A stretch of DNA of 29,328 nucleotides. Origin: a virus. This document shows, piece by piece, positions 14,304 through 19,520 of this stretch; the first letter of the stretch is position 1; the number at the start of each line of letters is the position of its first letter. The translations under genes were made by a program, and so were the position numbers. The stretch covers positions 1 to 29,328 of IMG/VR virus record IMGVR_UViG_3300042397_001345; one strand, given 5' to 3'. The notes beneath the pieces were generated by a model. The model saw nothing but the letters and a program-made list of their open reading frames with translations, did no database searches and was not told the origin of the DNA.

Positions 14304-15208
14304 AGTTCCATCCTCTCAAAAATCTCCGCCAGGACATCAGCCCCAGCGGCCACCCGTAGTTTGTCGATTGCGCGCACCTGAATCTGTCTGATGCGCTCGC
14401 GACTGTAGCCGATCAGGATTCCAACGTCCTCGAGTGACCTGCCGTCCGACAGACCGTCGAATCCAAAGCGAAGGCGAAGACATGCGATCTCTCGATCTGT
14501 GAGGACCTCCATGACCGTGCGCAGCTGCGCGTAGAGAATCTCTTTGTCCAGGTGATCACCGACTGGCGGTTCATTCGATGCCATGAAGTCGTAGCGACTT
14601 TGACCGTATGCGTTCGGTTCATCGATGCTCGAGACCAGCTTCACATCGTGCTGGAGGATTTCCGTGAGCGACTTCACATCGAGTGATTCGATTTGCTTGT
14701 GCAGGTATCGCGGGTAAGTGTGCACGACCTCACGGACGTACGCGAGAAGTTCCGCCGGTGTTGGAGTCTCACCGTGCTTCAGGATGTACTCCTGGCGCGA
14801 GACTCTAATGTGAGACAGTTTAGCGATGGCGTGTGACGGTAATCTGATGTCACGACCACGGCTCTCGATGCCGCGACCGATAGCCTGGCGGACCCAGTTG
14901 GTCGCGTAGGTGCTGAAGCGGTGACCGAGTGACGGGTCATAGCGCTGGACCGCGTGGTGTAGTCCGAGCATGCCATCCGTTAGCATGTCCTCGTGTTCGC
15001 ATCCACGGCCCCTGAACTTTTTGGCGATTGCGCTAACCATCCTGACGTTGTGATTGACGAACTCAGCAGTCGCTTTGTCTTTGTCTTTGTCAGTGCCAGC
15101 CTGGACCATTCGACCCAAGAAGAACTCCTCCTGTGGCGTCAGGAGTCCAGTGGTGCTGGTGCGTCTACTGCCTCTGTACTGCGACCAGGTTGTGATGGCC
15201 TCAGTCAC
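14300..15208 (-). CDS. Sigma-70 family RNA polymerase sigma factor
   Basis: This 302-residue protein is read from GTG 15208, overlapping the previous stop by 8 bases. The frame stays open to 15421, but that part duplicates the upstream gene in another frame. Region 1.2-like LTPQEEFFLGRMVQAG is followed by region 2 (NHNVRMVSAIAKKFRGRG, DGMLGLHHAVQRYDPSLGHRFSTYATNWVRQAI). Region 3 starts at RDIRLPSHAIAKLSHIR, and region 4 (about 235-290) reads LTDREIACLRLRFGF and YSRERIRQIQVRAIDKLR. All parts of a primary-type sigma factor appear intact. It should direct host RNA polymerase to a set of phage promoters, probably later genes (inference). The ribosome site is weak, suggesting translational coupling. 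Confidence 0.9.
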   Translation of the reverse strand: MTEAITTWSQYRGSRRTSTTGLLTPQEEFFLGRMVQAGTDKDKDKATAEFVNHNVRMVSAIAKKFRGRGCEHEDMLTDGMLGLHHAVQRYDPSLGHRFSTYATNWVRQAIGRGIESRGRDIRLPSHAIAKLSHIRVSRQEYILKHGETPTPAELLAYVREVVHTYPRYLHKQIESLDVKSLTEILQHDVKLVSSIDEPNAYGQSRYDFMASNEPPVGDHLDKEILYAQLRTVMEVLTDREIACLRLRFGFDGLSDGRSLEDVGILIGYSRERIRQIQVRAIDKLRVAAGADVLAEIFERMEL

Positions 15209-15461
15209 GAGACTGCATCGCCTGGTGTGCACGGTGATCCGGACTGTTCGGAGTGTTCCAGTCGGATGCGACCAGACACGAGAACCAGACAGCACCAACG
15301 ACCAGGACGAATGTCCCGACCATCTGAATGCGCCGCTGTGTCCGGAGTCGTCGCTCGCGCTTGAGCTCACGCTGTGAGCAGATTCCACAGATGCGATGTC
15401 CACGGCCATAAGGCACGACATTTTGTCTGTTGCATACGATGCACGAAAGTTTGATGTCCAT
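15201..15461 (-). CDS. Zinc-ribbon membrane protein
   Basis: This 86-residue protein starts at ATG 15461, with two AGGAC sequences just upstream. An N-terminal four-cysteine knuckle (CIVCNRQNVVPYGRGHRICGIC, about residues 7-28) is followed by a basic stretch (RELKRERRLRTQRR). A single membrane helix follows (VGTFVLVVGAVWFSCLVASDW, about 48-68), then a short polar tail. The layout would put a zinc-binding, basic segment in the cytoplasm next to the membrane. Function is unknown. It lies between the XRE repressor and the sigma factor, overlapping the latter by 8 bases. The reading frame is open further upstream, but that part overlaps the repressor and has no ribosome site. Confidence 0.65.
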   Translation of the reverse strand: MDIKLSCIVCNRQNVVPYGRGHRICGICSQRELKRERRLRTQRRIQMVGTFVLVVGAVWFSCLVASDWNTPNSPDHRAHQAMQSRD

Positions 15462-15480
15462 TGTCCTAGTCCTATTCTGT

Positions 15481-15675
15481 CTATTGCGGGAGCTGCTGTC
15501 CTGCGCGTTTGCAGTGCAGCCAGTGTGCGACTTCGATCTCTGTGCGACCAACCACGTCAGCGATGCGCTTGATGGTTGAGATGCGTACCGCGTAAGCTCC
15601 TGAGAGCATCCGGCACACTGCACTCTTATTGATGCCGAGTCGCTCAGCGATCTCGACCTGTGTGAATCCATACAT
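15481..15675 (-). CDS. XRE-family repressor (Cro/CI-like)
   Basis: This 64-residue protein is read from ATG 15675; an in-frame GTG at 15690 is the alternative. The whole protein is one helix-turn-helix: TQVEIAERLGINKSAVCRMLSG, then STIKRIADVVGRTEIEVAHWL. The ATG lies 7 bases after the TATAAC box, near the expected transcription start, and has no Shine-Dalgarno site, so a leaderless message is likely, as for the lambda repressor. No dimerisation or cleavage domain is present, so it is Cro-sized rather than full CI. It probably controls the divergent promoters by binding the inverted repeat at 15694-15712. Confidence 0.85.
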   Translation of the reverse strand: MYGFTQVEIAERLGINKSAVCRMLSGAYAVRISTIKRIADVVGRTEIEVAHWLHCKRAGQQLPQ

Positions 15676-15681
15676 GTCATC

Positions 15682-15711
15682 GTTATACACACAGTTGACA
15701 CATTATGTCAA
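15682..15711 (-). promoter_or_regulatory. Leftward promoter of the repressor/sigma operon
   Basis: On the minus strand TTGACA (15706-15711), an 18-base spacer and TATAAC (15682-15687) form a strong sigma-70 promoter. Transcription should begin about 7 bases on, at or near the repressor ATG (15675). The -35 box is one arm of the inverted repeat 15694-15712. Confidence 0.75.
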
Positions 15712-15712
15712 C
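15694..15712. promoter_or_regulatory. Operator: inverted repeat holding both -35 boxes
   Basis: GTTGACACATTATGTCAAC has perfect 7-bp arms around a five-base centre. Its left arm contains the -35 box of the rightward promoter and its right arm that of the leftward promoter. A dimer of the adjacent XRE protein bound here would cover both at once. Confidence 0.75.
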
Positions 15713-15724
15713 CTATGCTAGGAT
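15695..15724 (+). promoter_or_regulatory. Rightward early promoter
   Basis: TTGACA (15695-15700), an 18-base spacer and TAGGAT (15719-15724) form a good sigma-70 promoter. Transcription would start near 15731, about 30 bases before the first early gene. The leader contains a small stem, TGTGG/CCACA (15730-15745), before the AAGGA ribosome site. Confidence 0.75.
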
Positions 15725-15760
15725 GTTGATGTGGCGGACACCACACGAAGGAACAGGACA

Positions 15761-15970
15761 ATGAAGGCAAACACTGAAACCATAACAATGGCAGAAATAT
15801 GCAATGACGTAATTCGCACGTACGAAGAACTGTCACCAGGACTTATTGAAGTTATCTGCATGGAGTGTTTGTGCATGTTGAGCGAACAATCTGACGCATA
15901 TCAACATATGTGGAAATGGATTGACAGCAACATGATCGACTGGGACTACATCTACAAAACAATCAACTAA
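15761..15970 (+). CDS. First early gene, small acidic protein of unknown function
   Basis: This 69-residue protein starts at ATG 15761 with AAGGA 8 bases upstream. A GTG at 15731 is in frame but lies at the expected transcription start, and the ATG has the better ribosome site. The protein is acidic and helical (MAEICNDVIRTYEELSPGLIEVICMECLCML), with a Cys-rich middle and an aromatic end (MWKWIDSNMIDWDYIY). No family is recognised. Small acidic first-early proteins of phages often bind host proteins, which is a possibility only. Confidence 0.65.
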   Translation: MKANTETITMAEICNDVIRTYEELSPGLIEVICMECLCMLSEQSDAYQHMWKWIDSNMIDWDYIYKTIN

Positions 15971-15980
15971 GGGGGACAGG

Positions 15981-16463
15981 ATGGACGAACGAATAGAAAT
16001 GAAGTGGAAGTGTGGACACACTGAGACTCACACGTTTGGATACACGACCAACGACATGAAGGCGAAGATGCGCCTCATGGCGTCGACGCTCGGAGTCTGC
16101 ATGATGTGCAGCACACAAAAAGCAGCTGACGATCACTGGACGCAGATGCAGATTCTGCTTCGGCCACGCACCATCGTGATGACTGGATCACAGCGACAGG
16201 TCGAATGGGCACGTCAGATTCGCGCATCGATGTATGACAGTCTCGCTGTCATCCATGACCAGCTGCGCCTGGCGCATCTTGACCAGCATCACGAATGGGG
16301 AGCTATTGTGATTGCACTGCGACCCGTGCTCGAGGAGCTGCGCCGCTGGCGCCTGTACACGTACGCTGGTGACATCATCGAGCATCGCAACATCACATGG
16401 TCTCAGATGTTTGGAGACGCTTTGAACAGGGCAGGATTAAGAATCAAGGGGTTAACGAAATGA
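15981..16463 (+). CDS. Early protein with N-terminal zinc-binding motif, function unknown
   Basis: This 160-residue protein starts at ATG 15981, preceded by a GGGGGACAGG ribosome site. The first ~45 residues contain KCGH, TETHTF and VCMMC, suggesting one metal site (Cys, His, Cys, Cys). In the middle, TGSQRQVEWARQIRASM matches the 'L-x-G-S-x-x-Q-x-x-W-A-x-x-I-R' motif seen in many phage and plasmid proteins of unknown role. The rest is helical (LDQHHEWGAIVIALRPVLEELRRW). It is coupled to the ERF gene by ATGA, so a role in DNA metabolism is plausible. Confidence 0.7.
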   Translation: MDERIEMKWKCGHTETHTFGYTTNDMKAKMRLMASTLGVCMMCSTQKAADDHWTQMQILLRPRTIVMTGSQRQVEWARQIRASMYDSLAVIHDQLRLAHLDQHHEWGAIVIALRPVLEELRRWRLYTYAGDIIEHRNITWSQMFGDALNRAGLRIKGLTK

Positions 16464-17005
16464 CAATGTCGGAAACAATCGGCGCTATCGCGCCAGCGCT
16501 GGTCAAGGCCCAGGCTGAGATCAGGCCAATCGTGAAGGACAGCACGAATCCAGCGTTTCGCTCGAAGTACACTTCGCTCGATGCCATCATGGAGGTCGTT
16601 CGACCAGTGATGGCGAAACATGGTCTGTTCGTTGTGCAGTCGGTGCTGGACACCATCGACGGTGAGCATTCGACCAGCATCATGGTCGAGAGCCGTGTGA
16701 TACATGCCAGCGGTGAGTGGATCGCTGGTGTCGTGCAGGTCCCTGTGATGCAACAGACATCGCATGGATTCGGATCAGCGCTCTCGTATGGTCGACGCTA
16801 CAGTCTCAGCGCTCTCTTGTCGCTTGCATCAGATGAGGATGACGATGGAAATGGAGCTGCACAACAGCAACAGGCACGGCCACAGATCAAGCCAGGACCG
16901 CCACAGCAGACTACGCTGCGTAAGCTTGCACCAACACCGAAGCCGATACCTGGTTATCACAACGGGTCACATTTCGTTATCGGAGAAGAGGACCCTAACG
17001 CATGA
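16460..17005 (+). CDS. erf: ERF-family single-strand annealing protein
   Basis: This 181-residue protein starts at ATG 16460, overlapping the previous stop by ATGA, with AAGGGG upstream. The ERF signature is complete: an N-terminal helix (IGAIAPALVKAQAEIRPIVKD), FRSKYTSLDAIMEVVRPVMAKHGLFVVQS, and GSALSYGRRYSLSALLSLASDEDDDGN. A Gln/Pro-rich linker and short basic tail follow. ERF proteins form rings on single-stranded DNA and anneal complementary strands in phage recombination and genome circularisation. No partner exonuclease is next to it; the VRR-NUC gene is in the leftward operon. The frame is open from 16397, but that part overlaps the upstream gene. Confidence 0.92.
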   Translation: MTMSETIGAIAPALVKAQAEIRPIVKDSTNPAFRSKYTSLDAIMEVVRPVMAKHGLFVVQSVLDTIDGEHSTSIMVESRVIHASGEWIAGVVQVPVMQQTSHGFGSALSYGRRYSLSALLSLASDEDDDGNGAAQQQQARPQIKPGPPQQTTLRKLAPTPKPIPGYHNGSHFVIGEEDPNA

Positions 17006-17304
17006 CATCAGAGTGTTATTACTGCGGAGTGATGTACTGTCACTCCGCAAAGAAAACAGGCGATCACATGCCAATACCTGAACGAAACGGAGGCACGGAC
17101 ATTGTTCCGTGCTGTGCCGGTTGTCATGACATGAAGGACAGGATTCCACTACACGACTGGCATCCTGTCGCATGGAAAGAAATCAATGCTTCGTGGCCCT
17201 TGTACGGACGTTATACGAGATTATTCCTAGCGAAGGCATTGTCATTGATGACTGACTTTAATGCAAGAGCTCGAGATCAAGAGGAGGTAAACGATGACAT
17301 TTGA
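17002..17304 (+). CDS. HNH-like nuclease
   Basis: This 100-residue protein starts at ATG 17002, coupled by ATGA to erf. It has CYYCG (5-9), then GDHMPIPERNGGTDIVPCCAGCHDMKDR. The Cys pairs, the Asp-His of the catalytic strand, the Asn-like turn and the CxxCH-xxK helix match the compact HNH fold (as in McrA-like and phage HNH proteins). The final His-type residue sits at H57 or H66, which I cannot settle. It could process recombination intermediates with ERF, or be a free-standing homing enzyme, although its ATGA-coupled place in the operon speaks against recent insertion. Confidence 0.8.
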   Translation: MTSECYYCGVMYCHSAKKTGDHMPIPERNGGTDIVPCCAGCHDMKDRIPLHDWHPVAWKEINASWPLYGRYTRLFLAKALSLMTDFNARARDQEEVNDDI

Positions 17305-17587
17305 TAGAGCAGTAAGGGCTTTATTGAATGGTAAAGCCATACGACGAAAAGGCAAGAAATATATCCGCATAGGACAAACTGAGACAGAGCATTGGTTGGA
17401 GGGACCGAGTGGTTTTTGCATAGCCAGCTTGAGCGTGGATATTGATTGGATCACAGCAGATGATTGGGAATGCGGAACATACAATCAGAAAACGCATACT
17501 GTTGATTGGGACAATGTTGTTTATGATGGACACGAACGACCAATAGATAGGCTCCCAGACACAAACGTACGCAGGATGACCGGATGA
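17294..17587 (+). CDS. Tad2/DUF2829-like small protein C
   Basis: This 97-residue protein starts at ATG 17294 with GAGGAGG upstream and overlaps the HNH gene by 11 bases. It begins MTFDRAVRALLNGKAIRRKGKKYIRI and reaches ITADDWEC near residue 60, the same spacing pattern as the proteins at 9817-10062 and 17584-17898. An extra ~35 residues (TVDWDNVVYDGHERPIDRLP) follow. The family outline is that of DUF2829, which includes the anti-Thoeris sponge Tad2. The pocket residues of classical Tad2 are not clearly present. An anti-defence role is an inference, supported by its early position. Confidence 0.6.
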   Translation: MTFDRAVRALLNGKAIRRKGKKYIRIGQTETEHWLEGPSGFCIASLSVDIDWITADDWECGTYNQKTHTVDWDNVVYDGHERPIDRLPDTNVRRMTG

Positions 17588-17898
17588 AATTTGAATTAGC
17601 ATTTGAAGCCATGCGCCACGGGTATTGCATCACCGTGCAAGAAAACAAAGCTCTCTGGTACAGATACGATCAAGGCATGCAGGCTGTGCGTGCATACGTG
17701 AACAGTCTGTTTATGTCATACAGGCTTGATTTCCCTACTGACCGCATCATGACCGATCGATGGCAGGTTGGTGTTTTCATTGAAGGAAACTCACCGCTGT
17801 GGCTTGACACGGAAAACGTTCACGACATCGAGCAGATTATGCAGTATGCAGAGATCGCACTGGAAGAACGCGAGCAACGATTGGCAGGTATCAGATGA
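17584..17898 (+). CDS. Tad2/DUF2829-like small protein D
   Basis: This 104-residue protein starts at ATG 17584, overlapping the previous stop by ATGA. The first residues MKFELAFEAMRHGYCITV and the later LDFPTDRIMTDRWQV reproduce the two conserved ends of the domain in its neighbour, with the Asp before the Trp changed to Arg and the Arg after the Gly lost. About 40 further residues form a helical tail (DIEQIMQYAEIALEEREQRL). The head-to-tail arrangement of two related genes looks like an old tandem duplication. It is the most divergent of the four copies, so function may differ. Confidence 0.55.
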   Translation: MKFELAFEAMRHGYCITVQENKALWYRYDQGMQAVRAYVNSLFMSYRLDFPTDRIMTDRWQVGVFIEGNSPLWLDTENVHDIEQIMQYAEIALEEREQRLAGIR

Positions 17899-18524
17899 CG
17901 AAACTTGTATGGATAACGCCCGATGCTGAGAAGGTCATCGGGTATTGCGCCAGGGTCTCGAACCCGACAAACCAGGACAATCCTGACGTCACTCGACTGC
18001 TTCGATATTGTGTCGGTCACGGACACTGGTCAATCTTCGAGATGGCCAGCATGTGCATCGAGGTCAAGACCACGAGAGCGATCGCCGCGCAGCTGCTTCG
18101 ACATCGAAGCTTCAGTTTTCAGGAGTTTTCGCAACGATACGCAACCGTGGTCGAGGACATCGAGGTCCCAGAAATGCGCCTCGCTGGCGCTCACAATCGC
18201 CAATCAAGCCTGCCACTACCGAAGATAGAAGAACTGACCAAGGAGCAGCAGGACGCGCTGTATTTGGTCGGGTCATCAATCGAGTTTGCGACCGACGTCT
18301 ATCGCGATCTCATCGCACATGGCATGTCTGCGGAGACTGCTCGAATGGTCCTACCGCTGTGCACTCCGACCACGATGTACATGAGCGGAAGCATCCGCTC
18401 GTGGATTCACTATGTGCAGCTGCGTACACGCCAGGACACGCAGCTCGAGCATCGCGACATCGCCCAGGGAGTGCAGAACATAATGCTCGAACATCTGCCG
18501 ATAACGATGGAAGCACTCGGTTAA
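17895..18524 (+). CDS. thyX: Flavin-dependent thymidylate synthase
   Basis: This 209-residue ThyX, starting at ATG 17895 (ATGA overlap), converts dUMP to dTMP using methylene-tetrahydrofolate, FAD and NADPH. The family signature RHRSFSFQEFSQR (residues 69-81) is intact, matching RHRxxSxxExSxR. HGHWSIFEM near residue 42 and the C-terminal nucleotide-binding part (YMSGSIRSWIHYVQLRTR, then LEHRDIA) agree. Length is normal. A phage-borne ThyX supplies dTTP for replication. It may hint at a host that uses ThyX rather than ThyA, but phages move such genes freely. Confidence 0.96.
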   Translation: MTKLVWITPDAEKVIGYCARVSNPTNQDNPDVTRLLRYCVGHGHWSIFEMASMCIEVKTTRAIAAQLLRHRSFSFQEFSQRYATVVEDIEVPEMRLAGAHNRQSSLPLPKIEELTKEQQDALYLVGSSIEFATDVYRDLIAHGMSAETARMVLPLCTPTTMYMSGSIRSWIHYVQLRTRQDTQLEHRDIAQGVQNIMLEHLPITMEALG

Positions 18525-18550
18525 GACCATACTGGTGTGGAGGTTTTTAT

Positions 18551-18769
18551 ATGGCACGTAAACAAACAGCAGACAAAGAGATCACACGCGTAGAAGAAAA
18601 GAAAGAAGGACTACTGTGGCTGCTCAAAGCAAGCGAGCACGAGATCCTTGAGCGCCTGAATCAGGATGGCGCGCTGATCTTCATTCATCCTGCGCTCGAT
18701 GGCGTGGTCTGTTTCCGCATCGAAGAGAATCCAGCACATGATCAAAAAGTGGTGCATGTCTGGCGGTAA
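18551..18769 (+). CDS. Last gene of the early operon, small protein of unknown function
   Basis: This 72-residue protein starts at ATG 18551, with GGAGG 7 bases upstream. The frame continues upstream across thyX, but the ribosome site fixes the start here. A basic N-terminus (MARKQTADKEITRVEEKKEG) leads into a helix (LLWLLKASEHEILERL) and two strands (GALIFIHPALDGVVCFRIEE, KVVHVWR). No family is recognised. It ends 47 bases before the large terminator hairpin. Confidence 0.7.
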   Translation: MARKQTADKEITRVEEKKEGLLWLLKASEHEILERLNQDGALIFIHPALDGVVCFRIEENPAHDQKVVHVWR

Positions 18770-18816
18770 ATGTATAGTCGTTATGCCGGTGCTCCCACAT
18801 CGGTGAACGAACAACT

Positions 18817-18891
18817 AACCAAACAGAAACCATCTGTCGCATGGCCCCGGTTTACCGGACGAAGCCCATGCATACAGATGGTTTTTGGTTT
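18817..18891. terminator. Large nested hairpin between convergent operons, bidirectional terminator
   Basis: Outer arms AACCAAACAGAAACCATCTGT (from 18817) and ACAGATGGTTTTTGGTTT (to 18891) pair through AAACCATCTGT and, after a bulge, ACCAAA/TTTGGT-like bases. Inside, GCATGG pairs with CCATGC, and CCGG-TTTA-CCGG closes the tip. Rightward the stem ends in TTTTTGG. It lies between the early (+) operon ending at 18769 and the late (-) endolysin ending at 18893. Confidence 0.75.
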
Positions 18892-18892
18892 G

Positions 18893-19438
18893 TCAGAAGT
18901 TGACGAAGCCGAAGCCGCCGAACTTCCCGAACTCGTGCCAGTTTCGCTTTTTGGCATACAGACCATCGCCATCACGCTCGACTGAGAGTTCGTCGCTTGG
19001 CTCCGGTGACGTGTTGCCCTCGACTGTATAGACACCCCACTCCTCGACCTTCGTGACGATGCCGATGTGAGCGATGCGAGAGAGAGCCGAGAAGTAGAAC
19101 AGCGCCAGATCACCGCGCCGTGGTCGCTTCGTGGTCGTAGCATCTCGAATGTGCTGGACAGGCAACCACAACGAATTTGCCTTAAACCATCGCGACCAGT
19201 CTGGACAATATGCCGATCTTGGAAACGTCTCATCGTAAGTGATGCCGAGCTGCGTGGCTGCTTGCTTATGCCTGAACCGGACGTGTGCCGCGCACCAGGG
19301 GGAACCAGCAGGAACCGGAGGTTTGCAGGATGCTTGATACGCTTCGACTGCTTTGCCTCTGTTCTCGCCGACTTCCTGGACGCCAATGTTTGCGATGGCG
19401 AGATCTGTCGACAGTAGTGCTATTCGTCGTTCATCCAT
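18893..19438 (-). CDS. CHAP-domain endolysin
   Basis: This 181-residue protein starts at ATG 19438 with AGGAG 8 bases upstream. The CHAP-type cysteine peptidase triad is visible: GSPWCAAHV (Cys49), RIAHIGIV (His125) and YTVEGNT (Glu140 or Asn142). Small cysteine peptidase/amidases of this kind cut peptide cross-links or the amide bond of peptidoglycan. No separate cell-wall-binding domain or signal peptide is seen, so export depends on a holin. It is the last gene of the late operon and is separated from the fibre gene by 79 bases that hold a terminator on the opposite strand. Confidence 0.85.
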   Translation of the reverse strand: MDERRIALLSTDLAIANIGVQEVGENRGKAVEAYQASCKPPVPAGSPWCAAHVRFRHKQAATQLGITYDETFPRSAYCPDWSRWFKANSLWLPVQHIRDATTTKRPRRGDLALFYFSALSRIAHIGIVTKVEEWGVYTVEGNTSPEPSDELSVERDGDGLYAKKRNWHEFGKFGGFGFVNF

Positions 19439-19483
19439 GTTGTATACTCCTATTGTCCAACCGGTTTCTAGTTCCTAGTCCTC

Positions 19484-19520
19484 ACGCCTCCAGCACCCCT
19501 CTGGAGGCGTTTCCTTTTTA
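19484..19520 (+). terminator. Rightward intrinsic terminator
   Basis: ACGCCTCCAG (19484-19493) and CTGGAGGCGT (19501-19510) form a perfect 10-bp stem with a 7-base loop, followed on the plus strand by TTCCTTTTTA. On the minus strand no T-run follows. It therefore stops rightward transcription that passes the 18817-18891 hairpin, protecting the tail genes from antisense RNA. Confidence 0.75.

Noticed and set aside
15209-15421. Long N-terminal extension of the sigma factor
   Set aside because: The stretch is Ser/His/Arg-rich out-of-frame readthrough of the zinc-ribbon gene and shows no sigma region.
18008-18550. Upstream extension of the last early gene through thyX
   Set aside because: It reads antibiased Arg/His-rich sequence in another frame of thyX. 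GGAGG fixes the start at 18551.
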